Assembly (NCBI GenBank): GCA_003387805.1
Contig: QGSR01000059.1
Coordinates: forward strand, 1 to 9,305
DNA length: 9,305 bases
Origin: Bacillota bacterium
GTDB lineage: Bacteria; Bacillota; Limnochordia; Limnochordales; ZCTH02-B6
Direction: 5' to 3'
Shown piece by piece: positions 1-7,656 of this stretch. Made by a program: the position numbers and the translations under genes. How positions within the stretch are numbered: position 1 is the first letter of the stretch; every line of letters begins with the position of its first letter. The notes under the pieces were generated by a model. It made no database searches. It was not told where the DNA came from and worked only from the letters and a program-made list of their open reading frames with translations.

Positions 1-713
1 CCCCCGGTCTCAGGCTCGAGGGCGCGGACCTGCCCTTCGGGAATGGCCCGGATGCCGCCCCGCTCCCCCTTGGTCGGCTCGCCCCGGTAGTCGTCGACCC
101 GCCCCAGGGTCACGTGCGCCTGCGTCACCCAGTCGACGAAGCGGAACGGACCGGTGCCGACGGCCACCCGCAGGCCGTAGTCGGCGCCCGCCTCGGTGAC
201 GGCCTTCTCGTTCAGGATGGCCGCGACCGGGTGGGCCAGGTGGGCCAGAATCGGGCTGAACGGCGCGGACGTCTTGATGCGGATGGTGTAGTCGTCGATG
301 ATCTCGATCTCATCGATGACCTGCAGCAAGAACGCCGCGTCGGCGGCCGTGGCTGGATCCAGCAGCCGCTCGAACGTGAACTTCACGTCCGACGCCTTGA
401 ACGTTTCGCCGTTGTGGAACTTGACGCCCTCGCGCAGCTTGAACTCGTACGTCAGCTCGTCCAGCTGCTCCCAGGACGTGGCGAGGCCGGGATACAGGTT
501 GAGGTCTTCGCCCATGACGATAAGCGTTTCGTAAATCTGCCGGCGCACGCGCGACGACGGCTGGTCGTTGGTCGTATGCGGGTCGAGGTTGACCGCGTCC
601 GCACCCTGCGCCACGATCAGCGTCTGGGCCGATGCGGACCCGAGACCGAAGAATCCGACGAGGAGAGCGGCAATGACAAACCCGACGACGAGAAACCGAC
701 CGCTGGTTCGCAT
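1..713 (-). CDS. ABC transporter substrate-binding protein, family 5 (oligopeptide/dipeptide type), partial
   Basis: Extracytoplasmic solute receptor that would deliver a peptide or similar solute to an Opp/Dpp-like ABC importer. About 237 codons of the N-terminal part are visible; family members are usually 500-600 residues, so the rest and any permease or ATPase genes lie beyond the left edge. Residues 1-29 form a signal peptide (Arg near the N-terminus, hydrophobic core, cleavage likely after ASA). Family 5 signatures follow in order: LDPHTTND near residue 43, QIYETL near 58, LATSWE, LREGVKFHNGE, DVKFTFERLLDP, and GTGPFRFVDW further on. The start is the ATG read from base 713: an in-frame TAA lies about 20 bases upstream with no other start codon between, and a GGGAGG ribosome binding site sits at 726-731, at a slightly long spacing of 12 bases. 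No lipobox Cys is present, unusual for a Gram-positive receptor. The substrate cannot be predicted. Confidence 0.92.
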   Translation of the reverse strand, partial: MRTSGRFLVVGFVIAALLVGFFGLGSASAQTLIVAQGADAVNLDPHTTNDQPSSRVRRQIYETLIVMGEDLNLYPGLATSWEQLDELTYEFKLREGVKFHNGETFKASDVKFTFERLLDPATAADAAFLLQVIDEIEIIDDYTIRIKTSAPFSPILAHLAHPVAAILNEKAVTEAGADYGLRVAVGTGPFRFVDWVTQAHVTLGRVDDYRGEPTKGERGGIRAIPEGQVRALEPETG

Positions 714-985
714 TGCGTTAGGTTTCCTCCCTTAAACGTAGTAATTTTGCGCGCCCGTTCCCGATGCGGCGACGTCGTCGCCCGTCCCCCCAGGCATAGC
801 GCAAAGAAATAAGTACTCCGTATGTGGCGAATCGACCTTCTTATTGCGGCACATTTTTCCCGTTGCGAAGTGGAAACCGTTGCCTTCTGTTTTTGTATCG
901 ATTCAGACGCCGGGTTGATCAGTTGCTAACGCCCTTCGCTATGGTATAATCGGTGTGCACCCGAAAGGGCACGGGGGGAAAGCGC
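714..985. other. Divergent intergenic region
   Basis: This 272-base gap separates the leftward transporter gene from rightward ispG. Bases 830-900 are clearly AT-richer than the flanking genes, as expected of a promoter region. A good rightward promoter lies at 923-950 (listed separately). No equally convincing leftward sigma-A promoter was found. The leftward leader contains a short 6-bp dyad, GGCGAC/GTCGCC, at 768-782. No small gene or RNA gene was recognised. Confidence 0.6.
923..950 (+). promoter_or_regulatory. Predicted sigma-A promoter of ispG with extended -10
   Basis: A perfect TATAAT at 945-950 is preceded by TGG (942-944), giving an extended -10. A moderate -35, TTGCTA (4 of 6 to TTGACA), lies at 923-928 with a 16-base spacer. 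Transcription should begin near 956-958. The transcript would then open with a small hairpin: CCC (960-962), a GAAA tetraloop, GGG (967-969), with further GTG/CAC pairing across a 2-base bulge. The ribosome binding site at 973-981 follows directly. Confidence 0.75.
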
Positions 986-2269
<1,284 letters not shown>

Positions 2270-2410
2270 CCGGCACGCCCGAGCGATCCGTCGTACCGTT
2301 TCCGGCGATCCCGGCGCGACCGGCGGGGGCGCGGTGCGTTTCCGCGCTCTCCGTGCGCGCCGCTCGCACGATAGAAGTATACATACGTTGAGAAAAGGAG
2401 GTGTACGTCG

Positions 2411-3280
2411 TTGTCCGTTGAGCGTATCGCGGTGCTCGGCGCCGGCACCATGGGGCACGGCATCGCCCAGGTGGCCGCCATGTCGGGCTTCGCCGTGGCG
2501 CTGCAGGACGTTTCGGAAGACGCCCTCTCTCGCGCACAGGGCCAAATCGCGTGGAGTCTGGAGCGCCTGGTGGAGAAGGGCCGCCTGGAGCGGGCCGACG
2601 CGCAGCAGGTGACAGAGCGCATCCGCACCACGACGGTCCTGGCCGAGGCCGTGGCCGAGGCGGATTTCGTCATCGAAGCGGTGCCGGAGCAGCTGGAGCT
2701 CAAACTGTCGGTCTTCGGCGAAGTCGACCGGCTGGCGCCGCCGCACGCGGTCATTGTCAGCAACACGTCGCAGTTCAGCATCACCCGCCTGGCTGCGGCC
2801 ACGGGCCGTCCCGACCGGGTCTGCGGCATGCACTTCTTCAATCCGCCGGCGCTGATGAAGCTCGTGGAGATTGCGCGCGGGGAGCGCACGTCCGACGAGA
2901 CCCACCGGGTCGTCGAGGAGACGGCCGCCCGGATGGGCAAGGAAACGGTGACGTGCAAAGACAGCCCGGGCTTCATTACGACGCGGCTCATCGGGCTCTT
3001 GTGGGTGGAGGCCCTCCGCTTGGTCGAGGAAGGCGTGGCCTCGCCGGAAGACATCGACAAGGCTTGCCGCCTGGGCCTGGGCCACGCGATGGGTCCGCTG
3101 GAGACGGCGGACTGGTCGGGCCTGGACGTGGCCCTCGCGGTGGCCGACAGCCTGAAGGAACGGCTCGGTGAGCGTTTTCTGACCACGCCGACCCACAGAA
3201 ACCTTGTCCACGCCGGCTTCGTAGGGCGCAAGGCCGGCAAAGGCATCTACACGTACGACAACGAGAGCGGCAAGCATTGA
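2411..3280 (+). CDS. 3-hydroxyacyl-CoA (3-hydroxybutyryl-CoA) dehydrogenase family protein
   Basis: NAD(P)-dependent soluble enzyme interconverting (S)-3-hydroxyacyl-CoA and 3-ketoacyl-CoA, in short-chain fatty acid oxidation or butyrate/PHB metabolism. It has 289 residues, typical of the single-domain Hbd/PaaH family. The Rossmann domain has GAGTMGHGIA (10-19) and an acidic Asp33 after strand 2, favouring NAD. Ser120 (in SNTS), His141 (MHFFNPP) and Glu153 match the catalytic Ser, His and Glu of the family. The C-terminal dimerisation domain has SPGFITTR (185-192), EEGVASPEDIDKA and GHAMGPLE. The usual catalytic Asn of PGFxxNR is Thr191 here, so substrate or activity may differ. The TTG start is set by a strong AAGGAGGTG at 2395-2403, seven bases upstream. 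Non-canonical TATACAT at 2378-2384 is a weak promoter candidate. No other beta-oxidation gene is adjacent, so the pathway role is uncertain. Confidence 0.9.
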   Translation: MSVERIAVLGAGTMGHGIAQVAAMSGFAVALQDVSEDALSRAQGQIAWSLERLVEKGRLERADAQQVTERIRTTTVLAEAVAEADFVIEAVPEQLELKLSVFGEVDRLAPPHAVIVSNTSQFSITRLAAATGRPDRVCGMHFFNPPALMKLVEIARGERTSDETHRVVEETAARMGKETVTCKDSPGFITTRLIGLLWVEALRLVEEGVASPEDIDKACRLGLGHAMGPLETADWSGLDVALAVADSLKERLGERFLTTPTHRNLVHAGFVGRKAGKGIYTYDNESGKH

Positions 3281-3304
3281 CGTGGCAGGCGCACGACACG
3301 GACA

Positions 3305-3353
3305 CGGGCGGCGGTCCCGGGGGGCCGGGGCTTAGGTCCCGGAACGCCGCCTG
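3305..3353 (+). terminator. GC-rich stem-loop after the dehydrogenase gene, possible terminator
   Basis: Bases 3305-3313 pair with 3345-3353 (7 GC pairs GGCGGCG/CGCCGCC, extended by one G-U and one C-G pair). An inner CCGGG/CCCGG stem lies at 3317-3321/3338-3342. It starts 25 bases after the stop codon, a typical terminator position. No T-tract follows, so intrinsic termination is doubtful; it may instead protect the mRNA 3' end or be part of a coxB leader. Confidence 0.4.
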
Positions 3354-3363
3354 CTGCGGGCAG

Positions 3364-3390
3364 GATAATTAGTTTCGTTGACGAATTATC
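3364..3390. promoter_or_regulatory. Dyad symmetry upstream of coxB, candidate operator/promoter region
   Basis: GATAATT (3364-3370) and AATTATC (3384-3390) form a perfect 7-bp inverted repeat, extendable by A-T and G-T to 9, with a 13-base spacer. The half-site centres are 20 bases apart, about two helical turns, as expected for a dimeric regulator. GATAAT is 5 of 6 to the -10 consensus, and TTGACG (3378-3383) resembles a -35, but neither has a convincing partner element at 17 bases. This short AT-rich island stands out in a GC-rich context. Confidence 0.45.
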
Positions 3391-3397
3391 TTGGCGG

Positions 3398-3422
3398 TTT
3401 GTCCCGAACAGGGCGGGACAAA
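3398..3422 (+). promoter_or_regulatory. 9-bp perfect hairpin/dyad in the coxB leader
   Basis: TTTGTCCCG (3398-3406) pairs perfectly with CGGGACAAA (3414-3422) around a 7-base loop. The arm is followed by A residues, not T residues, so it is not a rightward terminator. It ends 22 bases before the coxB ribosome binding site. It could be a second operator half-set with the dyad at 3364-3390, or an mRNA leader hairpin affecting stability. Confidence 0.45.
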
Positions 3423-3456
3423 AATCATCACACGGCGAGCGAGTGAGGAGTCGAAG

Positions 3457-4524
3457 GTGAAACATCTCCGGATATTGTTGGCCTTTGGACTTGTCGTCAC
3501 CGGCGCGCTGCTGGCCGCGGCCTCGGGCGTCGCGCAGGCGGCCGGGCCGCAAAACTGGCTGTATCCCGGCGGTCCCGTGGCCGAGATGCAGCTGGGTCTG
3601 TTCATGCTGACGACCTGGATTATGGTCTTCGTTTTCGTCGTCGTTTCCGGACTCTTGATCTACGCGATCGTGAAGTTCCGTGCGAAAGGCGCGGAGGAGG
3701 CCGGCACCGCCGCGGCCGAGGCGGCGGCGGCCAAGGAGGACTTGCCTCCCCAGTTCGAGGGCGATCCGAGGCTGGAGATCGTTCTGACGATCGTGCCTTT
3801 TATTTTGCTGGTCATTATGGCTATTCCCACCGTCAACCTTAACTTCGCGCTGGCGGCCGACCCCGAAGGGGACCCGTTGCACGTGCGCGTCGTCGGCCAC
3901 CAGTGGTGGTGGGAATTTGAGTACGTGGATCTCGGCATCATTACGGGCAACGAACTCCGGATTCCCACGGGCCGGCCCGTGGTGCTGCACATTGAAACGG
4001 CCGACGTCATCCACAAGTTCTGGGTGCCGCGCCTGGCCGGCAAGATCGACGCCATCCCGGGCCGCGTGAACACCGCGTGGATTCAGGCCGACGAACCGGG
4101 TGTGTACTGGGGCCAGTGCGCCGAGATGTGCGGCACCCACCATGCCAACATGCGCACGCGCGTCGTCGCGCTGCCGCCCGACGAGTTCGAGCAGTGGGTG
4201 GCCAACTACGGCCGCGGCCCGGTGGTGGAGACCGCGGAGGAGCTGGCCGCCGCGGAGCGCGGCAAGCTGGTGTTCGAGACGCGCGGCTGCCAGGCTTGCC
4301 ACACCATTGAAGGCACCTCGGCCGTGGCCAAAGTCGGGCCCAACTTGACCGACATCGGCACGCGCCTGACGCTGGCCGCGGGCATGATGGACAACAACCG
4401 GGAGAACCTGAAGCGCTGGATTTCCGATCCGCAGGGCGTCAAGCCGGGCAACCGGATGACCAGGCTCCCGCTGTCCGAGGACGAGCTGGACGACCTGGTC
4501 ACGTACTTGCTGAGCCTGAAGTAA
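3457..4524 (+). CDS. coxB: Cytochrome c oxidase subunit II with fused cytochrome c domain (caa3 type)
   Basis: Membrane-anchored electron-entry subunit of a caa3 oxidase, also called ctaC. With the GTG start it has 355 residues. The layout is a signal peptide (1 to about 29), two transmembrane helices (about 46-72 and 108-128) separated by an Ala/Glu-rich loop, then an extracytoplasmic cupredoxin domain. The CuA ligands are all visible: His186 (VIHKFW), Cys221, Glu223, Cys225, His229 and Met232 (CAEMCGTHHANM). The aromatic patch HQWWWEFEY (148-156) is the usual electron-entry region. A C-terminal cytochrome c domain carries Cys278-x-x-Cys281-His282 and a likely axial Met334. GTG at 3457 is chosen over the in-frame TTG at 3391 because GAGGAG (3445-3450) lies six bases upstream, the upstream codons overlap the leader hairpin, and a signal peptide begins here. 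Unlike Bacillus CtaC there is no lipobox Cys. First gene of the oxidase operon. Confidence 0.96.
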   Translation: MKHLRILLAFGLVVTGALLAAASGVAQAAGPQNWLYPGGPVAEMQLGLFMLTTWIMVFVFVVVSGLLIYAIVKFRAKGAEEAGTAAAEAAAAKEDLPPQFEGDPRLEIVLTIVPFILLVIMAIPTVNLNFALAADPEGDPLHVRVVGHQWWWEFEYVDLGIITGNELRIPTGRPVVLHIETADVIHKFWVPRLAGKIDAIPGRVNTAWIQADEPGVYWGQCAEMCGTHHANMRTRVVALPPDEFEQWVANYGRGPVVETAEELAAAERGKLVFETRGCQACHTIEGTSAVAKVGPNLTDIGTRLTLAAGMMDNNRENLKRWISDPQGVKPGNRMTRLPLSEDELDDLVTYLLSLK

Positions 4525-4590
4525 TCGCGATGCGCAGCTCGTCGGCGGGCGCGAAGCGCTTTTCGTATCACGGGAGAAGGAGTTGCAGTC

Positions 4591-6483
4591 ATGGCGACTA
4601 CGACGGTTTCGAGGTCTTTTTGGCAGGCGCTGCCTAAACCGAAGTCGGAAACCGGCTTTTGGAGCTGGGTCACCACCGTTGACCACAAGCGCATCGGCAT
4701 TATGTACTTCTGGACGTCGCTGTTCTTCTTCCTCGTCGGCGGCGTGGAAGCGCTGCTGATGCGCCTGCAGCTGGCCGGGCCGGAGTTGGATATCATTCAC
4801 CCGGACTTGTTCAACCAGCTGTTTACGATGCACGCCACGACCATGATCTTCCTGGGCATCATGCCTCTCACGGCGGCGTTCTTCAACTACTTGATTCCGC
4901 TGATGATCGGCGCCCGGGACGTGGCCTTTCCGAAGCTGAACGCGTTCAGCTACTGGACGTTCCTTCTGGGCGGCATTCTGCTCAACGCCAGCTGGTTCCT
5001 GGGCGGGCCGTCGGACGCGGGCTGGTACGGCTATCCGACGTACAGCCTGTCGCAGTACAACCCGGGCCTGGGCGTGGACTTCTGGACCATCGGCCTGCTG
5101 ATTACCGGTATCGGCACGCTGGTGTCGGGCTTCAACTTCATCGTGACCATCCTCAACATGCGGGCGCCGGGCATGAGCCTGATGCGCATGCCTATGTTCG
5201 CGTGGGGCACGCTGGTCACCATGTTCCTAATCGTGTTCTCGTTCCCGGTCATCACCGTGGCGCTGCTGTTGGTGCTGTTTGACCGGCAGTTCGGCACGCT
5301 GCTGTTCGACGTCTTCGCCGGGTCGGACATTACGCTGTACCACCACTTGTTCTGGGTGTTCGGCCACCCGGAGGTGTACATCATCATCCTGCCCGGCATG
5401 GGCATCGTGTCGGAGATTATCCCGACCTTCAGCCGCAAGCCGCTGTTCGGCTACCCCGTGATGGTGTTCTCCACCATGCTCATCGGGTTCGTCGGCTTCG
5501 GCGTCTGGTCCCACCACCTGTTTACGCTGGGCTTCGGCCCCGTGGTCAACACCGTGTTCGCGCTGGCGACCATGATCATCGCGGTGCCCACGGGCGTGAA
5601 GATGTTCAACTGGATCGGCACGCTTTGGCGCGGACGTCTGCGCATGACCGCGGCCATGATGTACGCCCTGGGCTTTCTGGCCCTGTTCCTGATTGGCGGC
5701 CTGACGGGCGTCATGCTGTCGGCCGCGCCGTCCAACACGCAGATTCACCATACGTACTTCGTGGTGGGTCACTTCCACTACGTCATGATCGGCGGCGCGC
5801 TGTTCTCGCTGTTCGGCGCCATGCACTACTGGTGGCCCAAGATGTTCGGCCGCATGCTGGACGAGAAGCTGGGCAAGGTCACGTTCTGGATTTTGTTCAT
5901 CGGCTTTAATCTGACGTTCTTCCCGATGATCATCCTGGGCGTGCTGGGCATGCCGCGCCGTATCTACACCTACTCGGCGGACATGGGCTGGGATCTGGCC
6001 AACCTGACGTCCAGCATCGGCGCGTTCACCATGGCCGTGGCGGTGCTGCTGGCGCTCTACAACATCTTCAACACGATGCGCAAGCCCCAGGGCGCGCCCG
6101 CGGACCCGTGGGACGCCCGCACGCTGGAGTGGACCATCCCTTCGCCGCCGCCGGCCCACAACTTTGACCAGCTGCCGGTGGTGTCCAGCCGCGACGAGCT
6201 GTGGCATCGCAAGCACCCGCACCTGGAGCCGCTGGCGGGCGCGACGAAGGAGGAAATCGCGGCCGCCAAGGCGCTGGTGGGCGAGGAGACCGAGATCGTC
6301 ATGCCCGGCGGGTCGTACATGCCGCTGTTGATGGCCCTGGGCATCTTCGTGGCGGGCTGGGGCCTGCTGTACAGCATGCCGCTGTTCTGGATCGGCGTGG
6401 CGTGGACCATCGTCAGCATGATGGGCTGGGGCCTGGAGGGCGACAATGTGAAGGTGATTCGTGTGGGAGGCGAAAAAGCATGA
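4591..6483 (+). CDS. coxA: Cytochrome c oxidase subunit I, caa3 type (A-family heme-copper oxidase)
   Basis: Catalytic, proton-pumping subunit (also ctaD), 630 residues, integral membrane protein. Heme a ligands are His81 (FTMHATTM) and His396; the heme a3 ligand is His394 (GHFHY). CuB is held by His259, His308 and His309 (SHHLF), and Tyr263 in GHPEVY is the cross-linked tyrosine. Glu261 of GHPEVY, Asp110 (ARDVAFP) and Lys337 (PTGVK) mark intact D and K proton channels, so it belongs to the A1 type. After the 12-helix core, a hydrophilic stretch (about 500-573) leads to two extra transmembrane helices (about 576-612), as in Bacillus CtaD, where they correspond to the first helices of subunit III. 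The ATG has AGAAGGAG at 4575-4582. It lies 66 bases after coxB, and its TGA overlaps the coxC ATG (ATGA), which implies translational coupling. Confidence 0.97.
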   Translation: MATTTVSRSFWQALPKPKSETGFWSWVTTVDHKRIGIMYFWTSLFFFLVGGVEALLMRLQLAGPELDIIHPDLFNQLFTMHATTMIFLGIMPLTAAFFNYLIPLMIGARDVAFPKLNAFSYWTFLLGGILLNASWFLGGPSDAGWYGYPTYSLSQYNPGLGVDFWTIGLLITGIGTLVSGFNFIVTILNMRAPGMSLMRMPMFAWGTLVTMFLIVFSFPVITVALLLVLFDRQFGTLLFDVFAGSDITLYHHLFWVFGHPEVYIIILPGMGIVSEIIPTFSRKPLFGYPVMVFSTMLIGFVGFGVWSHHLFTLGFGPVVNTVFALATMIIAVPTGVKMFNWIGTLWRGRLRMTAAMMYALGFLALFLIGGLTGVMLSAAPSNTQIHHTYFVVGHFHYVMIGGALFSLFGAMHYWWPKMFGRMLDEKLGKVTFWILFIGFNLTFFPMIILGVLGMPRRIYTYSADMGWDLANLTSSIGAFTMAVAVLLALYNIFNTMRKPQGAPADPWDARTLEWTIPSPPPAHNFDQLPVVSSRDELWHRKHPHLEPLAGATKEEIAAAKALVGEETEIVMPGGSYMPLLMALGIFVAGWGLLYSMPLFWIGVAWTIVSMMGWGLEGDNVKVIRVGGEKA

Positions 6484-7103
6484 GCAGCCGAGCCGTGGCC
6501 GCCCACGAGCGGGAAGTGACCCATGCCCCGCCGAGCCTGGGCTTGCCGAACCAAAAGCTCGCGATCTGGGTGTTCATCGCCTCGGAGTCCATGTTCTTTG
6601 CGTCGCTGATCACCACGTACATGGTGTTCCGCTACCGCAGCGTCGTGGGCCCGCACCCGCAGGACATCATCAACATCCCGCTGGTGACGGTCTCCACGTT
6701 CATGCTGCTCATGAGCAGCTTGACCATGGCGCTGGCCGTGTCCGCGGCCAACCGGGGCGAAGCCCGCAACACGGGCAAGTTTCTGCTGATGACGATTTTG
6801 GGCGGCGCCATCTTCCTCGGGATCCAGTTCTACGAATGGTACCATATCATCACGGAACTGGGCCTGACGTGGCGCACCAACATCTTCGGCAGCATCTTCT
6901 TTATCCTGACCGGCTTCCACAAAGCCCACGTCATCCTGGGCATGATTTGGCTGGCGCTTCTGGCTATCACGGCCTTTCGCGGCACGTTGAAAGAGAAGCA
7001 CGCGGTCAACGTGGAAGTGGCCGGTTTGTACTGGCACTTCGTGGACATCGTCTGGATCGTGGTGTTCACCGTCGTCTTCCTGCTGACGGAAGCCGGCGTG
7101 TGA
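6480..7103 (+). CDS. coxC: Cytochrome c oxidase subunit III, short five-helix form
   Basis: Structural subunit of the caa3 oxidase (also ctaE), 207 residues, integral membrane protein. It stabilises subunit I and proton uptake but binds no redox metal. Five hydrophobic segments are visible, starting with LAIWVFIASESMFFASLIT (about 25-47) and ending with the helix of YWHFVDIVWIVVF. Conserved family features include ASESMFF, QFYEWY, LTGFHKAHV and GLYWHFVDIVW. Canonical subunit III has seven helices; the missing first two are carried at the C-terminus of CoxA here. The ATG at 6480 overlaps the coxA stop and is served by GGGAGG at 6465-6470. A reading frame extending further upstream exists only inside coxA and is not part of this gene. 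The coxD start follows 30 bases after its stop. Confidence 0.95.
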   Translation: MSSRAVAAHEREVTHAPPSLGLPNQKLAIWVFIASESMFFASLITTYMVFRYRSVVGPHPQDIINIPLVTVSTFMLLMSSLTMALAVSAANRGEARNTGKFLLMTILGGAIFLGIQFYEWYHIITELGLTWRTNIFGSIFFILTGFHKAHVILGMIWLALLAITAFRGTLKEKHAVNVEVAGLYWHFVDIVWIVVFTVVFLLTEAGV

Positions 7104-7133
7104 GCGCGGGCTGTGGCGAAGGGGGAGCAACAG

Positions 7134-7430
7134 ATGCAGCAGGGTCAAGCGGTGCAGTCGGCCCAGGCGGCGACGAGAGAGTACCTTCGCGTCGGCGTGA
7201 CGCTGTTCATTCTGACCATCCTGGAAGTGGCGGTCATCTATGTCGAGGCGCTGCGCCCGGCGCTGGTGCCCATTCTGGTTCTCTTGTCGCTGTGGAAGTT
7301 CATCCTGGTGGTCAACATCTTCATGCACCTGAAGTACGACAGCCGGGTGTACACCGGGTTCTTCTCGGCGGGGATGGCGCTGGCGGTGCTCATCACGGCC
7401 GCCCTCGTCATCATGTTCGCCGGCCGGTAA
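7134..7430 (+). CDS. coxD: Cytochrome c oxidase subunit IV (COX4_pro / CtaF-like)
   Basis: Small accessory membrane subunit of the caa3 oxidase (also ctaF), 98 residues, with three predicted transmembrane helices (about 18-40, 43-64 and 74-96). The segment LSLWKFILVVNIFMHLKYD, with Lys and His inside the second helix and its exit, is the recognisable signature of the CtaF/CyoD-type subunit IV family. The ATG at 7134 is preferred because GGGGGAG (7121-7127) sits six bases before it. An in-frame GTG at 7113 lies upstream of that ribosome binding site and is unlikely. It is the last gene of the oxidase operon and is followed by a strong terminator 48 bases on. Confidence 0.92.
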   Translation: MQQGQAVQSAQAATREYLRVGVTLFILTILEVAVIYVEALRPALVPILVLLSLWKFILVVNIFMHLKYDSRVYTGFFSAGMALAVLITAALVIMFAGR

Positions 7431-7477
7431 ACGAGGAGTCGTGCACCCCGGCTCGGCACCGAAGCCAGGGTGATGCG

Positions 7478-7506
7478 GGCGCCGGGAGGAGGCTCCTCCC
7501 GGCGCC
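7478..7506 (+). terminator. Strong palindromic terminator closing the cox operon
   Basis: A 29-base sequence in which 14 bases (GGCGCCGGGAGGAG) are exactly complementary to the last 14, with a single central base. In RNA this gives a stem of about 12-13 pairs with a tight loop. It is followed by TTGCCTTTCC (7507-7516), a broken but T-rich tract. It sits between coxD and the ctaG promoter and has no coding role on the plus strand. Confidence 0.78.
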
Positions 7507-7574
7507 TTGCCTTTCCGGCGCTGGTGCTCTGCGGCGTTTTCCGCCGGCCAAGGCGGCCGCGGCACGGCCAGTGC

Positions 7575-7583
7575 TGGTATAAT
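7575..7583 (+). promoter_or_regulatory. Predicted extended -10 promoter of ctaG
   Basis: A perfect TATAAT (7578-7583) is preceded by TGG (7575-7577), the same nine bases as in the ispG promoter. No recognisable -35 lies 16-18 bases upstream, so it would depend on the extended -10. The predicted start of transcription is near 7589-7591, giving a leader of about 65 bases. Its position just after the cox terminator supports separate transcription of ctaG. Confidence 0.68.
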
Positions 7584-7607
7584 GATGGTTGCAGTATTGC
7601 AGGCTGT

Positions 7608-7637
7608 CCGCCGCGGGCCCAGGCGGCGCCGCGGCGG
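7608..7637 (+). promoter_or_regulatory. 9-bp leader hairpin before ctaG
   Basis: CCGCCGCGG (7608-7616) pairs perfectly with CCGCGGCGG (7629-7637) around a 12-base loop. An alternative, mutually exclusive 5-bp pairing CCGCC/GGCGG (7608-7612/7622-7626) also exists. The hairpin lies in the predicted ctaG 5' leader, just before the weak GAGGGA ribosome binding site. It may tune translation; no known riboswitch class was recognised. Confidence 0.4.
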
Positions 7638-7656
7638 CCGCGTGAGGGATGATCCG

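Noticed and set aside
114..812. A 232-codon plus-strand frame opposite the transporter gene.
   Set aside because: The minus strand encodes an unmistakable family 5 binding protein with a signal peptide and ribosome binding site; the plus frame is its shadow.
2329..2347. GCGCGG/CCGCGC hairpin as an ispG terminator.
   Set aside because: It has a six-pair stem without a T-tract in very GC-rich DNA and could be chance.
3399..3421. A Rex redox-repressor site at TTGT...ACAA.
   Set aside because: The spacing gives a 23-base element rather than the 18-base Rex operator, and the inner bases do not match TTGTGA/TCACAA.
4549..4563. GCGC-GAA-GCGC followed by TTTT between coxB and coxA, as an intercistronic terminator.
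   Set aside because: The stem is only four pairs, too weak to call; the four subunits are expected to be co-transcribed.
6201..6479. An upstream extension of coxC by 93 codons.
   Set aside because: It lies entirely within coxA in another frame, and the start at 6480 has its own ribosome binding site and matches subunit III.
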